A DNA stretch of 56,300 nt from a virus. The position numbers and the translations under genes are program-made. Within the stretch, counting starts at the first letter, position 1, and each line of letters starts with the position of its first letter. The notes beneath the pieces are model-generated. The model saw only the letters and a program-made list of their open reading frames with translations, did no database searches and was not told the DNA's origin. This document shows, in pieces, positions 38,324-49,500 of this stretch. The stretch is taken from the IMG/VR virus record IMGVR_UViG_3300029442_000006, positions 1 to 56,300 of that record; one strand, given 5' to 3'.

Positions 38324-39405
38324 GATAGGAAAGCCACCGCCCAATTTCCGTTGAAAGCCGATCCACCCCCCGGAGCCACCGGAACGCTAATCCTCACGGT
38401 GTCACTTCCGGGAAGCTGCGTGAATACCGGCACGCCGGGATCCGGACCTGTGGATGGAAGGACGCCAATAGACAGCGAACCGGTCGCTGTCATTCCGACT
38501 ACTGGAATATCTACATAAAGATTCGCCCCGCTAATGCTGAAGATGCCATGTTGTCCCACGGGAGCCGGCGGTGTCGCCGGTGTTCCACTACCGCCACCAC
38601 ACGCAATCATGGAACCCGTTCTCGGCATTGGAGGAACGTAAATTCGATCATTTGTCCCTTGTCGAATTGACCGGTCTTGCAACCACGCTGAACGGAGCAA
38701 TTCTTCCCCTTGTTGTCCGAACAATGCCGCGCGGTCTTCCTCAAATGAGTTCAACGAGACTGCGCTAGCCACCAGATAACACAATTCATTGAAGAGTTTA
38801 TCACTGAAAAAGTCGGATTTTGGAGTCGAGTAGAATGTATCATCCGGCAGGGGGAGAAAAGCATCATACTCCAATTTTAGCATTACCTGAGCATCCAGCG
38901 GCGGCGCGGTTAAAACCATCTGCCCCTCTAAATCCATCCAGCCGCTATGCTGTTGGTCGGTAAATTGAAACCATTCATTCCAACCACCCCACCAGTCGGA
39001 AAGCGAACGCTGCGGTCGCTGATTGCGTTCCATTTCTGTAACCGAGCGTAACGCTCGACCGCCTGTGATGCCATTCGGAGTGACCGGACGAACAAACCGC
39101 ATTTTCTTATAATCAGACGGGTAGGGGATTCCGTAATAAGTTGTGGGGTTTGCCGGGTCTAATGGTGGATACCAGACGTATTGATGCGCTTGCGCCAATC
39201 GCCAGTTACCGTCACTAATCTTTTCCAACTTACCCGAACGACTAGAGTACCACGGCATTTGTAGTTTGCGGTGGACTACCTGAATGGAAGGGCGGATCAT
39301 CGGCGCACCGGGTAAAGCGGTTGCTGCCGTTGTCGAGCCGGCAAGGTTCGGACGGTTGAGCATCCGAACTACATAATTTTCTACATCTGCATAAGTTGTT
39401 GCCAT
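38320..39405 (-). CDS. head-tail adaptor-like protein (SU10-adaptor type) with C-terminal extension
   Basis: 361 residues. The first ~260 residues match the adaptor pattern: TYADVENYVVRMLNRPNLAG at the start, then YPSDYKKMRFVRPV and LTAPPLDAQVMLKLEYDAFL (final beta strands), DDTFYSTPKSDFF and helix FNELCYLVASAVSLNSFEED. The last ~90 residues are a Gly/Pro-rich beta domain (GIFSISGANLYVDIPVVGM) that may bind fibre or nozzle. It links portal and tail. ATG 39405 lies 21 nt after a sigma-54-type element, without Shine-Dalgarno. Confidence 0.7.
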   Translation of the reverse strand: MATTYADVENYVVRMLNRPNLAGSTTAATALPGAPMIRPSIQVVHRKLQMPWYSSRSGKLEKISDGNWRLAQAHQYVWYPPLDPANPTTYYGIPYPSDYKKMRFVRPVTPNGITGGRALRSVTEMERNQRPQRSLSDWWGGWNEWFQFTDQQHSGWMDLEGQMVLTAPPLDAQVMLKLEYDAFLPLPDDTFYSTPKSDFFSDKLFNELCYLVASAVSLNSFEEDRAALFGQQGEELLRSAWLQDRSIRQGTNDRIYVPPMPRTGSMIACGGGSGTPATPPAPVGQHGIFSISGANLYVDIPVVGMTATGSLSIGVLPSTGPDPGVPVFTQLPGSDTVRISVPVAPGGGSAFNGNWAVAFLS

Positions 39406-39426
39406 GAGTTTCTGGCAACTGACTAC

Positions 39427-39442
39427 TGCAACTTTCGGGCCA
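39427..39442 (-). promoter_or_regulatory. sigma-54-type promoter element, copy D
   Basis: Minus strand TGGCCCGAAAGTTGCA then GTAGT. Lies between the activator stop (39452) and ATG 39405. Predicted leader about 11 nt. It would drive adaptor, fibre, lysis-like and phosphoesterase genes. Confidence 0.8.
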
Positions 39443-39451
39443 ACAGGTAGC

Positions 39452-40519
39452 TTAGGAAAGCTCGGTGAAGTGGTCGGGAGTTAAAACATTAACCCCTGCA
39501 CCCGCAGTCAAGGCAGCCTGTCGCACCACGTCAAACAGTTGGCGGGCATTCCCCGGCCAGTGCTGGCGAGATAAAAGCTGCTTTGCGTCCTCCGAAAACA
39601 GCCATTGACCGCCAAACTCGCCTGCCGCCGTTTGCAACGCATGTTCTGCGAGCAGGACAATATCCCGCTCACCACGTTCTCGAAGTGGGGGGATGAAGAT
39701 TGCCACCTGTTTCAGACGGTAATACACATCCGAGCGGAATCGCCCTTGCTTGATCGCCGCATTCAAATCTTGGTTGGAGGTCGAAATAATTCGTAAATTG
39801 ACAGCCTTTTCAGTATTGGAGCCAACGCGGGTGATTCGCCGGTGTTGCAGGAAATCGAGCAGCTTGGCCTGAGTTTCAATCGGTATTTCACTTACTTCAT
39901 CGAGTAAGAGGGTTCCGCCTTCCGCTGCCTCCACTCGCCCCATCCGATCTGTATTGGCTCCCGTGAATGCGCCGCGAACATGCCCGTTGAGTTCGCTATC
40001 CCAAAGGGTTCCGGTAATCGCCGGGCAGCAGATTGTTTTGAAAGGTTTCGCATGACGTTGGCTAGCCTTATGAATCAGTTCTGCCAAAAAAGACTTGCCG
40101 GTACCTGTTTCACCGGTAATTAAAAGCGACGCATCCCGATTTGATAAAAGTTCCGCCGTCGAGCGCATTGCCTTGATGATAGGGGACTCGCCCACAAATG
40201 AATCCAACCAATGTTTTCGCCCTTGTAATGCGACTGGATGGATCAAGGTCTCAACAATCTTGCGGGAAAGCTCGGATGGGCAAAAGGTTTTCTCGTAACG
40301 AATCACACTTAATGGAAGCCTTGCCCGCCTTGCGTACCCATCCTGCATGATTAACACTGCGGATGGAGATTCTTTCATTTTACTTTCAGCGTCAAACCAT
40401 CGCTGGGCGATATGGATCGAGATTGTTTTTGAAGCGTTCCGAATTGTTTCGATAACCAGCGACCGGCGATTAAAGTCCGGTTCATACACCACTACGGTTT
40501 GCGGCGCAGACGTAATCAT
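39452..40519 (-). CDS. sigma-54-dependent transcription activator (AAA+), without a DNA-binding domain
   Basis: 355 residues. Residues 1-115: receiver-like but degenerate ([20 protein letters not shown]; no clear phospho-Asp after AVLIMQDG). Residues ~120-325: AAA+ domain with [11 protein letters not shown] (Walker A), [15 protein letters not shown] (GAFTGA loop that contacts sigma-54), [11 protein letters not shown] (Walker B), [10 protein letters not shown] (sensor I), [10 protein letters not shown] (Arg fingers) and HWPGNARQL (sensor II). Only ~25 residues follow, with no Fis-type helix-turn-helix. It would remodel closed RpoN complexes without binding an upstream activator site, or bind via a partner. 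Preceded by a sigma-70-like promoter and a Shine-Dalgarno hairpin. Confidence 0.9.
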   Translation of the reverse strand: MITSAPQTVVVYEPDFNRRSLVIETIRNASKTISIHIAQRWFDAESKMKESPSAVLIMQDGYARRARLPLSVIRYEKTFCPSELSRKIVETLIHPVALQGRKHWLDSFVGESPIIKAMRSTAELLSNRDASLLITGETGTGKSFLAELIHKASQRHAKPFKTICCPAITGTLWDSELNGHVRGAFTGANTDRMGRVEAAEGGTLLLDEVSEIPIETQAKLLDFLQHRRITRVGSNTEKAVNLRIISTSNQDLNAAIKQGRFRSDVYYRLKQVAIFIPPLRERGERDIVLLAEHALQTAAGEFGGQWLFSEDAKQLLSRQHWPGNARQLFDVVRQAALTAGAGVNVLTPDHFTELS

Positions 40520-40526
40520 TATACAG

Positions 40527-40540
40527 CCTCCTTTCGGAGG
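40527..40540 (-). promoter_or_regulatory. hairpin covering the Shine-Dalgarno of the activator
   Basis: The mRNA reads CCTCC-GAAA-GGAGG: a 5-bp stem with a GNRA-type loop. The 3' arm GGAGG is the ribosome-binding site, 7 nt before ATG 40519. Folding would hide it, so translation may be regulated or depend on unfolding. Confidence 0.65.
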
Positions 40541-40542
40541 AT

Positions 40543-40571
40543 TATGTATTACTCCGCTCTGTAAAAGTCAA
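40543..40571 (-). promoter_or_regulatory. sigma-70-type promoter of the activator gene
   Basis: Minus strand TTGACT, 17-base spacer, TACATA. It begins 7 nt after the giant-gene stop codon. Host sigma-70 could thus make the activator before the sigma-54 units turn on. Confidence 0.6.
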
Positions 40572-40577
40572 TCAATT

Positions 40578-43500
40578 TTACTGCGAAATCGTCTGAATCA
40601 TATCCGACATCGAGGAGGCCGAGCGGGTCTTCGATGTTTTTTCAATTCTCGATAATAACTCATTCTTTTGGTCGTCAGTGAGCGAGCGCGAATATGAGAT
40701 TTTTTCTTCAATCATTCCGCGTATTTCGCTTTGTTCGGCTGATGTAAGTTTTTCAAAATAGTCAACCGCCTCCTTTGGGTGGACGTGTTGTAACTTGGCT
40801 TCTAGCGAAGAAAGTGCCGCCTGTTTTTCAATCGCTCGAACATCTGCCTCTGTAATCTTACCAGCCGAGTAAGCCGCATTGAGTGCGTTGACGGCTTTCG
40901 GATCATTAGCGCGATACATTTCGATTAAGGATTGCCGCTCAGACTGTGGCTTACCGGATGGTAAAAGCTGGCGAAGCAGTGTTTGCGCTTGTCCGCTACC
41001 GGGGACTCCAGCAAAGGTTGCCGCGCTACCCGCAAGAGCTAACCCCGCTTGAGCCTTTGTATTCGGAGTCTGTGCTTGTGCATATCTCTTTACGGACTGC
41101 GCCGCCCCCTCTATTGCATCTACAACAGGGATTCCAGTGCTACCATACTTCCATGCGCTTACGGCGTTACCCGCCATCGGAGCTACGTTTTTGACCAAAT
41201 CAATTAACAATTCCTCGCCGGCTTTGACCGCTGGGCTTGGTTCGTTTTTACGCGGTTTTTTGACTTTCTGTTGGATTCCGGCAGCCGCGAGTAAAGCCTC
41301 CGCAATCTCTTTCGTAATGTAAACTCCTAACGCAATTACACCCAAGTGAATCAAGGAAGAAATAATTATCCCTGCCGCTGCTCGACATGCTTGTTTTGCG
41401 TCGCGTTCCTCAATTCCAAGTGCTTTGAAATCGCGTTTGTAAAAACCGTACCGCTCCATTAGATACCCTTGAAATGTAGTAACCGCTCGATCCAGCGTGA
41501 CGTTGCCGGATAGCGCACCCTGCGACCGCATCAATGGCAAATCTTTTGTGAAAACTGAGGCAGTCGCCCCATGTGAATATACTAGAGCGGTTGCAAGACT
41601 CTCCTTGTTGAGTGGGATTTCCCCCGTTTCTGGTACGGGAGTACCCGCTTCTTCCATCAGCTTCCCGTAAGCCCCCGCAAAACATGCCATTGAATTGTAT
41701 TTATCCGTTACACGAGCGACCAAGTATTCGCTGGGGTGCATCCCTTGTTTCTTGTACATATCGCCGCCGCCACGGATGAATAATTCTGGAACATTCCGTT
41801 GCATGAAATCTTGCCAGCGGGTTTGACAGCAGTGAGCCACACCAGCGGCATACCACGACGGCCCGATCAACGCCTGTGCGATTCCAGCGTTTGAGATGTG
41901 CTTCATTTGTGAGAAGGGACGGTAGCTTGTCATCGCCCGATTCATCCGATTGGAAACCCAATCCACCCACTTAATCCGCTTTTGCCCATTGTCACCGCCG
42001 CCACGCTTAGCGACTGCATCTAGCCAGAGGCGAACAGCGTATTGGCCGGTAGCTCCATAGTGTTCACGGAACTTTTCCGAGCTAATTGCTCGCATCAGCA
42101 CTTGAACCGGTTCTTGCATGGAAAGATAATAGGCAACATCATCCATGTGCTGCTGAAAGACTCGCGTTGCATCCAGTTGAACATTCATGGCTCCACCGGT
42201 TCGCTTCATGGTGAATCCTTGTGGCGCTTTTGCCGACGGTTTCCGGCGTTGCTCAAACAGGCGATCATAAACTTCCATATCTGAAAGCTGTGACCAATCC
42301 CGAAGTCGCGGCCAGTAATTCTTAACTTTTGGCATTTCCCGATTGTAAAGCCGCCGCGTCAGATTGTTCACGGCGTCATATTGTGAATCCATCCGCTCGC
42401 GCGCATAGTCGTAAAACTTTTTCTCGTTGGCTTTTAAGAAAGCATCGGGATTAAACCATAGCTGATCAATGATGGACTTATCCACGCCACTCTCAAAAAG
42501 GTTTTCGACTCCTCCCGCCTGCATCGCCTCAGCGTAAGCGGCAATTCGCGAACTTGCGGCTGAATCAATTTTCCATTCCTGCAACTTCTCTGCAAGGTCG
42601 CCATAGAGTTTTTTGGACAACTTGAGATACTCTTGGTGTCCTAAGTCCACCGGCCCTTTTAGCCATTTAACCAGTCCTTTGCCGTAGTTCCGGGCGGACA
42701 TTAAATCTAAAACATAGTTGATCGGCGGATAAGCCCACCCAAAACGGGTCTGCAAATTCCGCATTGAAATCACTCGGTTGGCAAGATTATCTTGCCATGT
42801 TAGCTCTGAACCCGGTTGTGGACGGAGTAGGGGGTGTTCATTCAATGGGTGCGTCTCGCCCTCTGTTCCAAATAACCCAACGAGTTCTTGTACCTGCGAT
42901 TCAAAAAGTTGCTTCCGAATCTCTTCCGTAACGCGCCCCAATGTAACAAGCTGTTTGGTCTGCTCCGCCATCTGTTGCAGAGCTTCTGTGGACATTGCCG
43001 CATGATCCGAATTGATGAATTGGCGCAACCGGTCTTTGACTTCGACTGACACGTTCTCACTTTGCACGGCGGCTCGTGCCAGTTTCAAAATCGAGCGATA
43101 CGCTTCCCGTCGGCTTGTTTCATCTGCGAAACTGTCAATCCGCGCCACGATGGATGCCGCCTTTTTGTAACGTGCATAAACCGATTTCGCCATTTCCTTT
43201 TCACTCAACATCTTCGTCGGATCGGGTTCTTTCAAAGCATCCGTTAAAGCTCTGGCGTAACGCCCTGCAAGATTCCGTCCTAATCGCTCCTCAGCGTAAC
43301 CAATTAAACTCTTTTTCAGGAAGTCAGTAATCTGGCGTTGGTAGTTAAACGCCTGTTGAATGTCGCTTGATTTCTTGGCTTCACCATAAGCGCGACCACT
43401 GGCAGCGGCTTCTTCCATCGCCGCTATTTTCTCATTCAAAAATGCCGCCGCACCTATCGCAGTCGAAAGCTCATCGGTTGTACGCTTGATAATCTGTTTC

Positions 43501-46500
43501 GTCGTCTCGCCACTACTCGGTACAGTTTCCTGCCGAATAATATCCTTGATTACAGTGTCAGTAAAACGCGGGTCTTTCCCTCTGCGATTCCGAGCAAAGC
43601 CCCGCGCTAAACCTAATGCGGTTCGCTCTAATCGTGTCGGTGGCGTTTCGTGAAGAAGCTCACCCTTCACGTACACTTGCCCGATCTGTTGCCCTTGTTC
43701 GTTTTGACGAGTGCGAAGCCCGGTGAATGGCTTCTCTGGCTGCTCTCCCTCATCCTCCGCGCCACCGGGTTCAGTCGGCTTGGACGGCGGGGTGGGGGGC
43801 GGCAGTGCCCCGGCCTCGCTTCTGGCGAATAGCGGTTGCCCCTTGGTCAGCACGTCGGCCTTCATGCTGGGTGTCAGCTTAATGATGTGGAGGGGGACGG
43901 TATCAGGATTAGACTCGTACCACTTTTGGTATGCAGATGTCTGTGTGTAAAACTTCCCACTCGCGCGCTCAGACTCATATTGATCCTGCAACCCGCTTTC
44001 CTTTAAAAATGTTCCAAAGTCTTTTTGTGGATTAAGATTTGTTGGCGCGTTCGCCGTCTCAACCGTCCCTCCCCACTGCTTGACGTACTTCTTGGCGTAG
44101 TCAACGAGCATCTTATCGTACAGCGTCGAAGCCCAGCCACCGCCGACGCGCAACTGCTCGCCCTTCAATTCGTGGTTGCCCGCCCCATTGACAGGGGTTT
44201 CCAGCAACTTCTTGGCAACGTCTTTCCCAACGTAGTCCGCCAACTTCTCAGGTGGGACTCCCTGCTCTTTGATAACCTGCTGGTCGCCTTTTCGCGCCGA
44301 CAACTGTTTGTTGTACGGGTCATAGTGAACGCTATCCACTTCCTTGCTCAGATCATACCGCTCGGCCACGACGCTGCCGGCGTTCCACCCCACAAAGTCC
44401 ATCCCTTCCTCTGCCGCCTGCCGGATCAGCCATTTCAACGATAGCTCGTAGTGCTTCTGGATGAGGGGGGCATCCGGTGTCTCTTGCTGTCTGACGCGAC
44501 GATCCAACTCCACAAAGGTTTCATTCTCGCTTGTTCCCAAGTCTCGCTCTTGAGCTTTGGCGTACAGTCTCGCGTATTCCGCCTTTTCATCTGCGGTTAG
44601 CGGTTCAAGTTTCTTCTCTGACTCCCGCGCCTTCTGCGCCCAATCCCCCTGCATTTCCAACCCCACCTTGCCCTTGCCAATCCCCGGCACCGTCATCGTG
44701 GAGTAGATCACCCGCGCCACTTGGTTTACGTCCGACTCGTCGCCGTACTGGTGGGCGGAGGGGACGCGGAATGATTCGCCTACTGCCCTGATATTGGAGT
44801 TGGGGTTGCCTTTGTTGTAAATGGACTTGGCGGTTTCCATGATTTCAGAATCAGGCAAACCGTTATAATCACCCTTTTTATCCATCTGAATATCGTCAGC
44901 AAAGGTCGCCAGCTTCTTGCCATCGTAGTAGATAGTGTACTCGCCTTGGGTGACTGAGCGGCGGTTGCGCTCGATCTTCACATTGTCAGTGTTGAATGGC
45001 TGTTTTGCCGGTAAATTAAACACCGCCTCGCCGTACCCCTCGTCGGTCGGCACGTTCTTCATGTAACTGCGGAACTTGGTGACACCGGGAGGATTATGCG
45101 CCGTGTCATAGATTTCTGAGGCGGCTGCCTTCGCGTCTGCGTCCATCAGTGGTACGGGAAAATCATTTTGCCACTTTTTACCAACGAAAACGCTTGGCCC
45201 GGAAAACGACACTTCGATTGTTACGTCATCGCCAGTCATTTCGGGGGCAACTTCCGCTGTGGCTTTGTATCGGCCGGCAAATTTCTTATTGAACGACTCA
45301 ACAAGTTTCTCAACCTTATCTAAAACTTCACTATCAGCTTCCCCGCCCCTGTCCGTCACCTTGACGTTAACCTGATTCTCTCGCAAAAACTCCAACGCTT
45401 CGGCCTTCGTCACCGGCTTACCGTCCGCACTGCGTTGATCAATCCAAGTATTGAACCCGGTCCACTTCAATTCATCGGCCTTCACACCCGGCTTACCGGC
45501 CAGCATCCCCTTCAACTGCTGCGGACTGAACTTCTCTTGCGGTAAGTCTTCCACTGTCTTGGTCAACGCGGAATAGAACGTGTCGGCTTGTTCCTGTGCG
45601 CGCGCGGCTGTGGTCGTTACTGTTTCGCCCGAAGGCTCGACTCTCTCCCCCGGATTGCGCCCTTTCGCCTTCGCTGACAGTAAATCATTCAGGTACGCCC
45701 GAATCTCGGAATCACTCAAATCTAGTGAGAAATTGAGTTTGCGCGCCAGCCGCTTGAACGCCAGCATCACGGCATCCATGAACCGCCGCCATAACCCAAC
45801 CTTGTGCTTACCATCCCGGAACGCTTTAGCAACGACTTCATGGTTGAACTCCGGTGTCCCGCGTTTGTACCCGTAGTTCTTCTCGATCTCACCGGCAATG
45901 TTGTTCCAGTTGCCGCCATACGTCAGACTGCCGATGATGTTCCAGTCGCGTCCGCCCATCTCATTGACGAGCCGGTGACCGGCTTCCTCGCGGATGTCGC
46001 CACGCAACTGGCCGGCGTTGTCGTACCGGTCGAGGAAGAAATGACTGCGGTTGCCGTAGGTGATTGCCCGGACTTCGCCGTTGCGGGAGAGGTGGAAGCG
46101 GGGGTTATCAAGTTTCGCTACTGATTTTTTTTCTCCAAGAAATTGCAACGCCATATCCAACGGAGAGTTGTAGCCCTGATTTTCAAGCACTTCTCCCCAA
46201 GACTCATACCACGCAGTAGGAGAATCCGGTCGTCCAAACCCGCCGCGATCTCTCCGCTGTTTCGGGTTGCGCTTGTCGCCAATCCGCAAGTCAACATCTG
46301 GTACGCTCTTTGCGGAATCAGTCGCAGGGTGATCGCTGATCCGCACATCCACGCGAACATAGTTTGACTCAGGATCGTCGGCAAACTCTGCGGCATTGTT
46401 GGCGTAAAGCTCCGTCGCATCAGGCCAAAGACGGTGAGCCTTAACCGCCGCCTCATAAGATTTCGGATGCAAATACACCGTAAGATACATTGACTCTGAT

Positions 46501-49500
46501 TGGTATGACCCTTTTCCTCTAACTGTTGCGTGAGAGAAAACGTCGCTTCCCTCAATACTCCATCGTGAGTCTCGGAGTGTCTTTCTGACATTTTCCTTCT
46601 GTTCTTCGGCCTCCGCTTTCGCCTCTAGTGCCATGTCGCCGGACTTAACTTGATCGTTCGCGTAATCAAATGCTTCACGCAATGTCTTGAAATCCCTGTA
46701 CGTTTCTCCGTCATTCCAAACACGAATATCTGGCGACTCAGTTTGGTCAACCAATCCATTCCCGTTTTCATCAACTTCATCGGATAGAGGCCATCGTTCT
46801 TGTACATCCACGGATTTACCATCTGCATCTCTACCAACGTCCCACCTACGAATGCGCTGATTTCTTTCCTCGTATTCCTCATCTGGCTCTGGTGTTTGCC
46901 ATTCCTCCGCCGCCTGCCCCTCGCCGCTTTCCGCGAGCATCTTCCAGAACTCAGCATCAGCGCCGGTATCAGTGGATAGTCCTGCCGTCACGTTCTCAGC
47001 CGCAAACGGTACAGCCATCGTCTCGGAGGCCAGTGCTTCGTTGAAGGTGTCGCGGGAAAGTGGGGTGCGAGTGGTTGCGCTGGCTTCGCCAATCTTGGAG
47101 AACTTCGTGGCAACTGCATTGCGGGAAAATACGGCGTCGTACCTCGCTTTGGGTAACTCAGAAACAATCTGATCTGCCTTTGCAACAGCGGACGAAATTT
47201 CTGGATTGTCTTTGACAATCTCAGTATCCAGTTTTCCGACCAGCATATCTATCGGGCGCGGATTCCCGGAACGATCTGTGCGTAAATTGTCCCCACGCAC
47301 GTCACTCACCAAATACGGTTCACCATCCACTACCGTCACAAAATTCCGGACCGTATCCGTTGGACGCGCAATCGCCTTGTCAGACACTTCGACGATCGCA
47401 CCCCGCTGGATTGCACCTGATACATCTTCTGAACGTTCCGCACCCCACGGCTGTTTGGTGACAATGACACCCTCAGGGGTCATGCCAAGAATTTCAGTCG
47501 GCGCACCGCCGATTGCATTGTGAATACGGATTCTGTCCAGTAGGTCAAGCACGCTACCGGGCTTGGCTTTTGCGGCTACCTCACCGCGCAACTCTACAAT
47601 TCCTAAAGTGGCTCCAATCCCGCGATTGTAAGGGATATAAAGTTTGTAAGCGAACTGGTCGTTGTTAGATTGGAATACCGCGCCTTCCGCTCCTTGTCCA
47701 ACATTCACACGGCGCATCTTGTCGGAGTGAAGGCGTTCCCACAAAGACCAAGAAGAATAATTCTTTGTGTCTGAAATGCCGAGATCGGCAGAAGTGATTG
47801 GCTTTAGACCGAGGACTTCGTTGAATCGCCTTGCAAAATCTGGCGCACCCAATTGATCGCCGGATTGTCCGGAAGCCGCTGCCCACTTTCGATAATTTCC
47901 AGCGGAACTGGCGGCAATATCCCGTGCGGTGTCAGCAGCAACTCGCCGGGAGGTAAGTCGAGAAGGATTTTGCGTAACTGAGTCGCGTTCACGTTCCTCT
48001 CTATACTCACCTTCGATATTTGATGCAACAACTTTTTGTCCCGGTTCTGGATTAGTACCACGTCCAACCTCGCCAGACTCATCCCGAACCACTCGTTTCA
48101 ACTCCGCAATCGCCCGGTCAACCAAACTGCGAATCTTGATCCACGCCGCGCCAATCTTGTCCCGGAACCACTGGTACACGCCTTTCGTTGTCCGCTTGCC
48201 ATTGCCCCAAGCATCTTCGACAATAGTGCGGACTTCATTCGCTACTTCCTTTGTAAGCAGCGCGGGATTGATGATGCTTCCCTTGTCGTCCGAAAGGCGT
48301 TTCTTGAGACTGTTTTCTGCATCTTCCGGTGATTGACTCTCAGTGTCCGGGCTTTCATCGGATTGGTGTTGCTTCTTTTCAATCGCGTCAATCTCAGATT
48401 GTAAGGTTTTTAGGTATGTCTCTGACGGCCAGTCCAGTTTCTCAGATTGTTCCTTGATTTGATTGACTCGGTTTGGCCCGGTCAAATCTTCAAGTTTCTT
48501 CTCGGCTGCGGAAATCTTCACGTCGGTATCATTGCTACCGCCTTCTTTGCTTTGCTTGACGAGGCGTGACATAATCTCAGCCAGTTTGCGCTTTTCCTCG
48601 GCAAGAGTGGTATCTTGATCGAACTTCTTTCCGGTCTGCTTCTGCAATGTTTCGATATTGAACTTGGATTGCGCGATCTGATCTTCCGCACGTTTGACGT
48701 GCAACCCGCTGGCGATGCTGCGGATCGTGCCGAGCGCAGAACGGGCGATGGAGAGAGCGTCTTTCGTGCCGGACTCGTCTGCCGCCAGTCCCATCTCGTA
48801 GGTGTTTTCTCCGCGTACAAGGTAGCCATGTACGGTGTTTTGACCCGCATGCCGGCCGCCCTGCATCCGGGCGACAACAGTAAACGGTCCAATGTGGGCA
48901 ATCGGATAGTCAGTCTTGTCGAGTTCAACTCCCAGCAGTGAATCTACGGCGGTTTCGAGAGCCTTTTTTAGTGGTTCCTTCTGCTCAGTGTACGTCTTCC
49001 CGTGAACCTCAATCTCTTTAGCCTCCTGCGCCATGACGGTCTTGGCTGACTCGAAATCGCGATTGAGTCTCGGTACTTCGGCCTGCACCCGTGTAATGTT
49101 CCGGTTCTCGTAATCAATCTGTGACTGGACACGGGCTTGCGCTGTCTGGAAAATGCGCCGTTTCTGTTCTAGCTTCTTGATATTCTCCTGCGCTTCGACG
49201 GCATTCAACACATCTGGATTACCCGTTGCTTCGGCCATGACACGCGCCGGCGATATTTCCTCACTGTCGGTTTCTTCAATCTCCCGAACTTTAGCACCGT
49301 ACTTCAAGAATTGGTGAATGAACGCATCTTTATTGTTAATCAGTGACCAAACGAATGAGTCAAGTGATCCCTCGGTAACGTAACGAGAAATTCCAATCTC
49401 TGAATGACGATTTTTTTGCCGCCACGAACGGCCATCGCGCTGCCGCATTCGCCCCGGTGTCATCGGGGCGTCAATGTTGTGTCCATACTTCAAATGTTTT

